DNA from: Thermoleophilia bacterium
GTDB taxonomy: Bacteria > Actinomycetota > Thermoleophilia > RBG-16-64-13
Reading direction: 5' to 3'
Length of the DNA stretch: 64,000 bases
NCBI GenBank assembly: GCA_026415615.1
Contig: JAOAGT010000001.1
Location: forward strand, 246,572 to 310,571
Every line of letters begins with the position of its first letter. Within the stretch, counting starts at the first letter, position 1. Shown here piece by piece: positions 51,905 to 59,714 of the stretch. The notes beneath the pieces were generated by a model, which was not told the origin of the DNA, ran no database searches, and worked only from the letters and a program-made list of their open reading frames with translations. Position numbers and translations under genes: made by a program.

Positions 51905-54900
51905 GTGAATAGATGGGAATTCAGTTATGGCGGCTGCAAGGTCTGGAAACATGTTTTGGATAAGCGGCATCGGACCTGGTTTGTTCTGGCCACCTTTGCA
52001 TTAGGGGTGCTGTTCCGTCTCCAGGTGCGGCGACACCCCTCTTTTCGTTCTCTTATAGCTAAGAAGGATCTAGTCGCACAGATCAGGCTGGCGGATGGAT
52101 CGGCGGGTAGATACTACCTGTTTCGCGGGGGAAGAGTCTTGTCCAAGCGAGGTTTCCATCCCAGTCCAGATGTAGTTATGAGCTTTTGGGATCCTGCTAC
52201 TGCGGCTCGTTTGCTTCGGCCGCGGCGGGACCGTCTGGAGTTTCTAAACGCTGCTCGAAACCACCAAGTTGAGATCTCTGGTCCCGACCAGCTGGTAAGT
52301 TGTTTTAGCCAAGCTCTATGCGAGGTGTTTGTGGCGGGGCTAACCTATGGCACCAAGCTGCACGGGGGTGTAGTCCGGTACACCAATAACACAAACGGTG
52401 GACCCGTCTTTGTGTATGTCAAGAATGGAAAGATTCTGCGTATCACCCCGATCACCTTCGACAACAAAGACCCCGCTCCGTGGACAATTCGAGCGCGAGG
52501 CAAGATCTTTGCCCCGCCTCGAAAGACCACCGTTAGCCCCCACACCCTTGCCTGGAAGTCGTTGATCTATTCTCCTGATCGCATTCTTTATCCACTAAAG
52601 CGCGTCGATTTTGACCCTTCTGGAGAGCGAAATCCCCAGAACCGGGGTATCTCGGGGTACGAGCGCATAAGCTGGGACGAAGCTCTGGACCTCGTGGCGA
52701 GCGAGATCAAGCGCGTAAAAAGCCAGTATGGTCCTGGAGCCATCATGAGCAGCGCCGGCTCTCACCACAACTGGGGCATTATCGGCTACTGGCTGTCTGC
52801 GCGCCTGCGCTTTCTTAACTCCATAGGCTGGACCCCGGTGGTCAGCAACCCGGACAGCTGGGAGGGCTGGTTTTGGGGGGCAGTCCACCATTGGGGGCAG
52901 ACCGGCCGGTTGGGGGGAGCGGAAACCTACGGGACGGTAGAGGACTGCCTGAAAAACGCCGAGCTAATTGTCTTCTGGTCGAGTGATCCGGAGGCGACGA
53001 GCGGGGTTTATGGGGCCCAAGAAGGAACCATTCGGCGAAGCTGGCTCGGGGAATTGGGTATTCCCACGGTCCACATTGATCCGTACCTTAACCACACCGC
53101 TGCGTGGATGGGCGGCAAATGGCTGGCTCCGCGTCCTGGGACCGACAGCGCGCTGATTCTGGCCATTGCTTACGTGTGGATAGCTGAAGGCCTCTACGAT
53201 CAGGAATACGTTGCTAAGAACACCGTGGGTTTTGAAAAGTGGAAAGCGTATGTGTTAGGGGAGAGCGACGGCATACCTAAGACGCCGGAGTGGCAGGAAG
53301 AGAAAACCGGGGTGCCGGCGCGCGAGGTACGTGCGCTCGCCCGACAGTGGGGGACTAGGCGAACGTACCTCGCGCCCGGCGGTTTTGTAGGCTTTGGTGG
53401 AGCCTGTCGCACCGCTACAGGTACCGATTGGGCGCGGGGGCTGGTCTGTCTGATGGCCATGCAGGGCCTGGGCAAGCCAGGCGTGAATTTGGGTTGTCTG
53501 CAACAGGGGACTCCCCTCGATACACGTTTCTACTTCCCGGGCTACGCTGAGGGAGGAATGTCGGGAGAGCTTGAACTTACCGCCCTACCGGTGCAGCTAT
53601 ACCAACGTATGCCCCAACTCATAAGCGTAAACACTGTGGCGCAGGCTATTCCGCGGCTCAAACTTCCCGAGGCCATTTTCGAAGGACACGCTGAGGGTTA
53701 TGTAAGTGATCCAAAGGCTATCGACAGGCAGTTTCTTACCTTCGGCTATCCAGCGCCTGGGTGCGCACCTGTGCGCATGTACTACAAATACGGCGGCTCT
53801 CACTTCGGCACTATGGTGGAGGCGAACCGCTACGCCCGAATGTACCGCTCGCCTGAGCTTGAGTTTGTTGTTAATCAGTCTATATGGTTTGAGGGAGAGG
53901 CCAAGTTTGCCGATGTAATCCTTCCTGCGTGTACCAATTTTGAAAGATGGGACATTGGCGAATTTGCCAATGCTGGCGGGATCGCCGAGCACAGCTTCAC
54001 CCAATGCAACCACCGGGTCATCGTTCTACAGCATAAGTGCATCGAGCCATTGGGTGAATCGAAGTCGGATTTTCAAATTTTCCTCGAGCTTGCGGAGCGG
54101 CTGGGCCTAAGCACAGTGTTTTCCGAGGGTAGCGATGAGCTTGACTGGTGTCGACGCGTGTATGAGGCTACGGACCTGGCGAAGGCGGTTAGCTGGAAAG
54201 AGCTCCTAAAGAAGGGCTACTACGTTGTACCACCCCCGGAGGAAGAAAGGCGAGACCCCGTGTCCTTCCGTTGGTTTGCAGAGGGGAGGTTGAAAGACAC
54301 GCCCGAGCTGGCTCCTGTCCCTGCGGAATACACCGAGGAGTGGCGGCGTGGCCTGCAAACACAGTCAGGCAAAATTGAATTTGAGGCCTCCAGCCTTAAG
54401 CGATTTGATCCCGAAGACGACGAACGCCCGCCTATCATGACCTACCGGGACTCCTGGGAGGGGCCTGCAGCCAAAGAATTGTTCGAGCGCTATCCTCTGC
54501 AGCTGGTTAGCCCTCACCCGCGGTTTTCGTTCCATACGCATCATGACGGCAAAGGTAGCGCCGTGAACGAAATTAGTGACCATCGCATGCAAGTAAACGG
54601 CCGCTATTACTGGGTAGCTCGTCTTAATCCGCAGGATGCCGCCGTACGAGGAATAAGGACAGGCGATCTTATTCGTCTATATAACGATCGCGGAGGCGTA
54701 ATTTGCGCGGCCCGTGTAACGGAGCGGGTGCGTCCGGGAGTAGTGCACTCTTATGCTTCCTCGGCCGTATACGAGCCGCTGGGCACACCAGGAGAATCGG
54801 ATGATCAAGGCGGTTGCGTGAATATCCTTACCCCCAGCCGGATGATGATTAGGCGCTCTCATTCCATGGCGGCTAATTCGTGTCTGATAGAGGTAGAGAA

Positions 54901-54916
54901 GTGGCGGGCGACCTAG
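51905..54916 (+). CDS. Orphan transhydroxylase-like molybdoenzyme with N-terminal SCP2-like domain (alpha3)
   Basis: 1003-residue protein. Residues ~158-1003 are a full transhydroxylase-type bis-MGD catalytic subunit: H287/H288 in GSHHNWG, Y295, D317 and the probable metal ligand S318 in NPDSWEGW, and FPGYAEGG with the active-site tyrosine. The extra 157 residues begin with a basic stretch and a hydrophobic segment (TWFVLATFALGVLF, ~24-37). They continue with an SCP2 sterol-carrier-like domain at ~50-145 (LADGSAGRYYLFRGGRVLS, PDVVMSFWDPATAARLL, ISGPDQL). GTG 51905 follows AGGAAGG. There is no beta subunit beside it. It may act at the membrane or on a hydrophobic phenol; this is inference. Confidence 0.88.
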   Translation: MNRWEFSYGGCKVWKHVLDKRHRTWFVLATFALGVLFRLQVRRHPSFRSLIAKKDLVAQIRLADGSAGRYYLFRGGRVLSKRGFHPSPDVVMSFWDPATAARLLRPRRDRLEFLNAARNHQVEISGPDQLVSCFSQALCEVFVAGLTYGTKLHGGVVRYTNNTNGGPVFVYVKNGKILRITPITFDNKDPAPWTIRARGKIFAPPRKTTVSPHTLAWKSLIYSPDRILYPLKRVDFDPSGERNPQNRGISGYERISWDEALDLVASEIKRVKSQYGPGAIMSSAGSHHNWGIIGYWLSARLRFLNSIGWTPVVSNPDSWEGWFWGAVHHWGQTGRLGGAETYGTVEDCLKNAELIVFWSSDPEATSGVYGAQEGTIRRSWLGELGIPTVHIDPYLNHTAAWMGGKWLAPRPGTDSALILAIAYVWIAEGLYDQEYVAKNTVGFEKWKAYVLGESDGIPKTPEWQEEKTGVPAREVRALARQWGTRRTYLAPGGFVGFGGACRTATGTDWARGLVCLMAMQGLGKPGVNLGCLQQGTPLDTRFYFPGYAEGGMSGELELTALPVQLYQRMPQLISVNTVAQAIPRLKLPEAIFEGHAEGYVSDPKAIDRQFLTFGYPAPGCAPVRMYYKYGGSHFGTMVEANRYARMYRSPELEFVVNQSIWFEGEAKFADVILPACTNFERWDIGEFANAGGIAEHSFTQCNHRVIVLQHKCIEPLGESKSDFQIFLELAERLGLSTVFSEGSDELDWCRRVYEATDLAKAVSWKELLKKGYYVVPPPEEERRDPVSFRWFAEGRLKDTPELAPVPAEYTEEWRRGLQTQSGKIEFEASSLKRFDPEDDERPPIMTYRDSWEGPAAKELFERYPLQLVSPHPRFSFHTHHDGKGSAVNEISDHRMQVNGRYYWVARLNPQDAAVRGIRTGDLIRLYNDRGGVICAARVTERVRPGVVHSYASSAVYEPLGTPGESDDQGGCVNILTPSRMMIRRSHSMAANSCLIEVEKWRAT

Positions 54917-54935
54917 CGGCCGCCCGCCACTTCTC
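54896..54935. terminator. Bidirectional hairpin between convergent alpha3 and alpha4
   Basis: A perfect 15-bp inverted repeat (54896-54910 with 54921-54935, 10-base loop) spans the alpha3 stop codon and lies just beyond the alpha4 stop. Its U-tract is weak (AGTCGTTTTC). Confidence 0.65.
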
Positions 54936-54947
54936 AGTCGTTTTCGC

Positions 54948-57533
54948 CTAAGACCGGCCTGTCCACTTTTCCACTTGTACCAAGCAGGAGTTGGGGGCCT
55001 GCCCTGGAGAAGTGGGCGTGATAAAACGCTTGGACGTGAGCATGTTGACGCATCCTGCCGTGTCCGCAGAGTAGCCAGGCTCGCCAAGCGGCAGGTAGTC
55101 GGCACATGACTCGTATGAATGTACGACGCCCGGCCTTACTCGCTCGGTAACTTGAGCAGCAAGGATAACTTCGGCTCGGTCGTTGTACACGCGGATTAAA
55201 TCTCCATCTTTGATCCCTCTTGGCTCCGCGTCCTTGGGATTGATGCGCATGATCCAGTAGTAGTGCCCGTTTACGAGCACTCGGTGGTCGTTTATCTCGT
55301 TACTCCACGAATCCTTCAAGTCTCCCACCGTGTGGAAGGTATAGCGGGGATGGGGAGAAACCATAGCGAGCGGGTACTTTTGGATAAGGTCAGTAGTGTG
55401 GTGTCCCTCCCAGCTGGGAATGTACTGCGGTCCCATAACCGGCCTTTCCGGATCGACCTCGTCGGTCTCGTAGAAGCGCTTGAGGCTGTTGGATACGAAC
55501 TCGATCTTGCCGCTCTGCGTTTGCAGCCCTTTTCCACCAATCTGGTCCCAAATAGGCGGGCCCCAGTCCGGCGTGTCCTTAGGCCGGTCTTCGGCAAACC
55601 AGCGAAGCGCCGGGGTGGGCTGGTAGTCTTCGGGAACCGGGACCAGGTAATAACCCTTTCTCTCAAATTCTTCCCAGGTGATGCGCTTGGGTAGATCGCT
55701 CGCATTAAACATGCGCTTAACCCAGTCGAGCTCGGTGTGTCCGCCCTCGGTGTAGCGGTGCCAGAAGCCCAGGCGCTCGGCCAGCGCGGCGAAAATCTCG
55801 TAGTCCGATCGTGATTCGCCGAGCGGTTCAATGCATTTTTTCTGAAGGACGATCAGACGGTGATTGACCTGGTCAAACTTGTGCGTCCCATAGCCCGAAG
55901 GATGCGCCCAATCCCCGATATCCCAACGCTCAAAATTGGTGCAGGCGGGCAGAATGATATCGGCAAAGCGAGCTTCGCCCTCAAACCAGATGGACTGATT
56001 CACTACAAAGGGAATCTTGCCTTCCCGATAAGCTCTGACAAATCGGTTGGTCTCGGTCATGGTGCCTATGAAGGACCCGCCGTACCGGTAGTACATCTGA
56101 ACGTGGGGATATCCTGAAGCAGGATAGCGATACTTCTTGAACTGCATCTCGATGGATCCACCACAGAAGCCCTTGCTCCGCCACTCCAGCTCCTGGTGGT
56201 ACATCATTTCGGGAATGAGCAGCCGATATCCCGTCTGGCCTTCTGCACTGTGTTGAGGATTAGAAATCGTGCCTCCGTTGGGCCACATGCGCGGAGCAAG
56301 GCGATAGCTGGCGGCGGTGCCCAGGATGTCGGCGGAGATTCCTCCTTCGGCGTACCCTGGGAACCAAAAGTCCCGGTCGGCTGGAACACCGCTTGTCGTG
56401 GAATAGATATTGCTCCCTGGTTTACCTAGACCTTGCAGAGTGGCAAGCGCAATCATCATGCGGGCATACTCCGCGCCGTAGGAGGAACGGCAAGCTCCGC
56501 CCCAGCCGCCCATCCCGCCGGCGGCCAGCATGGTCTTCTTTTTGCCCCACTCCCTGGCCAAAGCGCGAATCTCGCGGGCCGGCACCAATGTCTCGGCTTC
56601 AGCCCACTCGGGTGTCTTGGGTACCCCATCGCTTTCGCCAAGAACGTATGCTTTCCACTCATCAAAGCCGTGAGTGTGAGTAGCAACATATTCCTTGTCG
56701 TAAAGACCCTCTGTGAGCCACACAAAAGCTATTCCCAAACCGAGCGCGACATCGGTCCCCATGCGCGGCGCGATCCATTTATCAGCAAAGAGAGCCGCAG
56801 TGTGGTTGTAGAAGGGGTCAATGAAGACCATCTTCACACCCAATTCTTTTAGCCACATGCGCCTGCAAGTGCTCTCATGGGCTGCGTATACGCCGCCTGT
56901 GGTTTCGGGGTCACTGGCCCAGAAAACCATCATCTCTACATGTTTAAGGGCGTCTTCAAGCAAGTCGTACTGCTCCGGAATGCCTAGCCGTGAAGAAAAG
57001 CCCCACATGTGAGCGCCGCCCCACTGCCAGCCCTCCCAGCTGTCAGGGTTGTGATCAACAAAGGTTGCGCCCCACAGGTTCATGAACCGGTTGTACGCGC
57101 TAAAGCGATAACCGACATTGCCCCACAGGTGGTGGGAAGAAGGTGTGGTCATCACTGCAGCGGGGCCATACTCGCGCTTTAGCCGAATCATTTCCTCGGC
57201 CACGATGTCAAGGGCCTCGTCCCAGCTGATGGGCTCGTAGCCCGAAATGCCTCGGTTATGGATGTTTCGCTTACCCTTGGGGTCGAAGTCCACTCTCTTA
57301 AGTGGAGTGAGGATCCGTTTGGGAGAGTAAATAGTTGACTTATGAGCTACCGTCCAGTTCGAAACCGTCGTTCGTCTTGGGGGCGTAAACTCCCTACCCC
57401 GCGCTCTGATAGTCCACGAAGGGCCGTCGCTGGGGTCGAGTTCCAGTGGGGTGATGCGGATTATCTTTCCGTCCTTGACGTAAACGTGGACGGGGCCGCC
57501 AGTGGTGAGGTTGGTAAGTCGTTCTACAGTCAT
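54948..57533 (-). CDS. Orphan pyrogallol transhydroxylase-like molybdoenzyme (alpha4)
   Basis: 861-residue catalytic subunit, the one here most like the Pelobacter acidigallici pyrogallol-phloroglucinol transhydroxylase alpha subunit as I remember it. PSSHHLWGNVGYR carries H134, Y142 and R143, NPDSWEGWQWGG carries D164 and S165, and FPGYAEGGIS carries the substrate tyrosine. No Fe-S motif or signal peptide. ATG 57533 follows AGGACGGAAC. It is convergent with alpha3 and divergent from rplM, with no beta gene nearby, so if it works as a heterodimer it must borrow a beta subunit, with beta2 the likeliest. A TATAAT in minus orientation at 57588-57593 is a possible -10. Confidence 0.9.
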   Translation of the reverse strand: MTVERLTNLTTGGPVHVYVKDGKIIRITPLELDPSDGPSWTIRARGREFTPPRRTTVSNWTVAHKSTIYSPKRILTPLKRVDFDPKGKRNIHNRGISGYEPISWDEALDIVAEEMIRLKREYGPAAVMTTPSSHHLWGNVGYRFSAYNRFMNLWGATFVDHNPDSWEGWQWGGAHMWGFSSRLGIPEQYDLLEDALKHVEMMVFWASDPETTGGVYAAHESTCRRMWLKELGVKMVFIDPFYNHTAALFADKWIAPRMGTDVALGLGIAFVWLTEGLYDKEYVATHTHGFDEWKAYVLGESDGVPKTPEWAEAETLVPAREIRALAREWGKKKTMLAAGGMGGWGGACRSSYGAEYARMMIALATLQGLGKPGSNIYSTTSGVPADRDFWFPGYAEGGISADILGTAASYRLAPRMWPNGGTISNPQHSAEGQTGYRLLIPEMMYHQELEWRSKGFCGGSIEMQFKKYRYPASGYPHVQMYYRYGGSFIGTMTETNRFVRAYREGKIPFVVNQSIWFEGEARFADIILPACTNFERWDIGDWAHPSGYGTHKFDQVNHRLIVLQKKCIEPLGESRSDYEIFAALAERLGFWHRYTEGGHTELDWVKRMFNASDLPKRITWEEFERKGYYLVPVPEDYQPTPALRWFAEDRPKDTPDWGPPIWDQIGGKGLQTQSGKIEFVSNSLKRFYETDEVDPERPVMGPQYIPSWEGHHTTDLIQKYPLAMVSPHPRYTFHTVGDLKDSWSNEINDHRVLVNGHYYWIMRINPKDAEPRGIKDGDLIRVYNDRAEVILAAQVTERVRPGVVHSYESCADYLPLGEPGYSADTAGCVNMLTSKRFITPTSPGQAPNSCLVQVEKWTGRS

Positions 57534-57643
57534 GACTCGTTCCGTCCTGTGGTATGCGTGTTTCTAAATTAAGCAGATGATGCTCACATTATAATGGACT
57601 TGTCGCATATAGCCTCTTTTCCAAACACAGTCTAACAGGAGGC

Positions 57644-57695
57644 TCTACCGGGGAGGGTTTTGATCAGAATCTACCGGGAAGGGTTTTTATCAAAA
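57644..57695 (+). repeat. Two 26-bp tandem repeats upstream of rplM promoter
   Basis: Units 57644-57669 and 57670-57695 abut without spacer and match at 23 of 26 positions (TCTACCGGG-x-AGGGTTTT-x-ATCA core). They lie just before the rplM -35 and between it and the alpha4 promoter, a position suited to regulator binding. Confidence 0.75.
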
Positions 57696-57709
57696 TCGGG
57701 CGATGCGCC

Positions 57710-57738
57710 TTGACACATTACCAGGGCTCCTCTATCAT
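57710..57738 (+). promoter_or_regulatory. Strong sigma-70-type promoter of rplM-rpsI
   Basis: TTGACA (57710-57715), an exact 17-base spacer and TATCAT (57733-57738), 27 bases before the rplM start. Confidence 0.8.
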
Positions 57739-57764
57739 CTGCCGGCACGTCTTAAGGAGGTAGC

Positions 57765-58199
57765 GTGAGGACCTATTCGGCCAAACCCGGTGAGGTCGAA
57801 CGTAAGTGGTGGATAGTTGACGCCGAGGGCAAGACCCTTGGTCGCTTGGCTGCTGAGATTGCCAACGTCTTGAGGGGTAAGAGAAAACCTCAGTTTACTC
57901 CCCACGTCGACACCGGGGATTTTGTCGTGGTGGTCAACGCCGACAAGATTGCGGTGACCGGCGACAAGCTAAGAAGCAAAATTTATAGATGGCATACGGG
58001 GTATCCCGGGGGATTGAAAGAGCGCACGCTGCAACAAATGCTCCAGCAGAAGCCTGCGGAAGTGTTGCGCAAGGCGGTAAAGGGAATGCTGCCCAAGAAT
58101 CGTCTAGCGGCTAAGCAGCTTAAGAAGCTGAAAATTTATGCTGGGCCTCATCATCCCCACGCTGCGCAGAAGCCGGAGGAGCTACCATGGAGCCAGTAG
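57765..58199 (+). CDS. rplM: Ribosomal protein L13
   Basis: 144 residues from GTG 57765 after [28 protein letters not shown] start, [18 protein letters not shown] and the [13 protein letters not shown] motif. Starts a new ribosomal operon overlapping rpsI by 13 bases. Confidence 0.97.
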   Translation: MRTYSAKPGEVERKWWIVDAEGKTLGRLAAEIANVLRGKRKPQFTPHVDTGDFVVVVNADKIAVTGDKLRSKIYRWHTGYPGGLKERTLQQMLQQKPAEVLRKAVKGMLPKNRLAAKQLKKLKIYAGPHHPHAAQKPEELPWSQ

Positions 58200-58579
58200 T
58201 TTACGCGGCTACAGGTAAGAGAAAGACCTCTGTGGCTAGGGTGAGGATCATGCCCGGGACGGGGTCTATTACCGTCAACGGCAAGGATGCCAAGGAATAC
58301 TTCGAGCGCGAAACCCTCTTGCTAATGGTTCGGGCTCCTCTCGTAGAGACTGGTACCGAGGGGCGGTACGACGTGATTGCCCGCATTTACGGTGGCGGCA
58401 AGTCGGGTCAGGCTGGGGCGCTCAAGCATGGTTTGGCGCGTGCTCTGGTGGAAGCTGATCCCTCGTTAAAACCGGAGCTCAAGCGTGCTGGCCATCTTTC
58501 CCGGGACGCTCGCGTGGTGGAGAGAAAGAAAGCTGGTCTTAAGAAGGCTCGCAAGCGTCCGCAGTTCTCAAAGCGCTAG
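58187..58579 (+). CDS. rpsI: Ribosomal protein S9
   Basis: 130 residues from ATG 58187, inside the end of rpl[22 protein letters not shown] start and the invariant C-terminal [11 protein letters not shown], whose last arginine contacts P-site tRNA. Confidence 0.98.
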   Translation: MEPVVYAATGKRKTSVARVRIMPGTGSITVNGKDAKEYFERETLLLMVRAPLVETGTEGRYDVIARIYGGGKSGQAGALKHGLARALVEADPSLKPELKRAGHLSRDARVVERKKAGLKKARKRPQFSKR

Positions 58580-58603
58580 CGATCTCTGTTTGCCGAAGAA
58601 CGG

Positions 58604-58636
58604 GGCGGGGGACAAAGTCCCTCGCCTCTTTTGTTT
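58604..58636 (+). terminator. Intrinsic terminator after rpsI
   Basis: A 10-bp stem (58604-58613 with 58617-58626, one G-U pair), AAA loop and TCTTTTGTTT tail. Confidence 0.85.
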
Positions 58637-58660
58637 GCCAGAAACCGGGCCAGAAAAGCT

Positions 58661-59674
58661 ATGCCAACACTGCGAGTTAACCTTGAAACCATAGGCCAGA
58701 ACACCGAAGCTGTCGCAAGGCTTCTTCGGGACCGCAATCTGGCTTTGGTGGCGGTTACCAAGGGCTGTCTAGGGGATCCCCGAGTGGCGGCGGCAATGCT
58801 CGAGGGCGGCGCGATTGCTCTCGCGGATACGCGGGAGAGCAACCTGGAGCGGCTGCGAAACTCTTTCCCCGAGGTGGAGCTCCACCGCATCTATCTTCCT
58901 TCGTTTATGGAGCCAAGTGTGCTTGCCGACATCGCTTATGTTTCCTCTTTGGAAGGCGCGGCAAGACTTGCCGACCTGGTTGCGGCGAGCTTCTTGGCTG
59001 GCGGCAAAAGCCAGAAAGTCATGATCATGGTGGAAAGCGGCGACTTGCGGGAGGGGGTTCCGAAGGAGCAGCTTGCGGACCTAGCTCTGTTTATCGCTTC
59101 GCGACGGGAACTCGAGCTTGTGGGACTTGCCACAAATTACGCCTGTTTTCAGGGAACGCCCTCTGGAGTGCTCCAGTCGGCGGTGATCGTCGCGGAGGCC
59201 GCTGGCCAGCTTCGCAGTTTGGGGTACGAGGTTCCCCGTGTCTCGGGAGGTAATTCCAGTCTGCTCGGCTTTCTTGTCGATGGATGCGACCTCCCCAAGG
59301 AAATCACCGAACTTAGGTGCGGAGAGGCGCTGTTGCTGGGTCATGACGCGCTCTACCGCCGAACTCTCCCTGGATGCCGAGGTGACGGCTGCGTGCTTCG
59401 GGCGGAGGTAGTAGAAAGGTATACTAAACGCACTGTAGAAAAAGAAAGCCGCCGTGTGGTGCTGGCTGTGGGAAGACAGGATCTAGGTCGGGGCGAAATT
59501 GCTTTTGTGGATCCGTGGTTGACTGAGGTGGGGAGGTCATCCGATTACCTGGTGGCGGAACTAGATCCTGGCGCCGAAGATCTTTCTGTGGGCTGCGAGG
59601 TGGAGATTAGGCTCTTCTACGAAGCGCTTGTGGCTGCCTGGTCTTCGCCTTATGTCAAGCTCGAATACGCTTAG
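58661..59674 (+). CDS. PLP-dependent amino-acid racemase, ornithine/alanine racemase-like (COG3457)
   Basis: 337 residues with an alanine-racemase-type barrel; the PLP lysine is in LVAVTKGCLG (residue ~35). The SGGNSSLLGFL and RCGEALLLGHDAL segments match the Orr/YhfX branch rather than classical Alr. It would interconvert L- and D-amino acids, possibly ornithine or alanine. ATG 58661 lies just past the rpsI terminator with a weak ribosome site. It stands directly before glmS, acpS and nnrD, where other bacteria often have alr, so it may supply a D-amino acid for the cell wall. The substrate is not certain. Confidence 0.8.
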   Translation: MPTLRVNLETIGQNTEAVARLLRDRNLALVAVTKGCLGDPRVAAAMLEGGAIALADTRESNLERLRNSFPEVELHRIYLPSFMEPSVLADIAYVSSLEGAARLADLVAASFLAGGKSQKVMIMVESGDLREGVPKEQLADLALFIASRRELELVGLATNYACFQGTPSGVLQSAVIVAEAAGQLRSLGYEVPRVSGGNSSLLGFLVDGCDLPKEITELRCGEALLLGHDALYRRTLPGCRGDGCVLRAEVVERYTKRTVEKESRRVVLAVGRQDLGRGEIAFVDPWLTEVGRSSDYLVAELDPGAEDLSVGCEVEIRLFYEALVAAWSSPYVKLEYA

Positions 59675-59714
59675 AACCCTGACTCCTAACCACGCCTCAA
59701 AGGATGGACAACCA

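Noticed and set aside
54896-54935. Insertion-sequence terminal repeat near alpha3/alpha4
   Set aside because: The inverted repeat is a compact hairpin between convergent stop codons, without transposase or target duplication; a terminator explains it.
59675-59714. glmS ribozyme/riboswitch upstream of glmS
   Set aside because: glmS starts 40 bases after the racemase gene; there is no room for the ribozyme core and no matching sequence.
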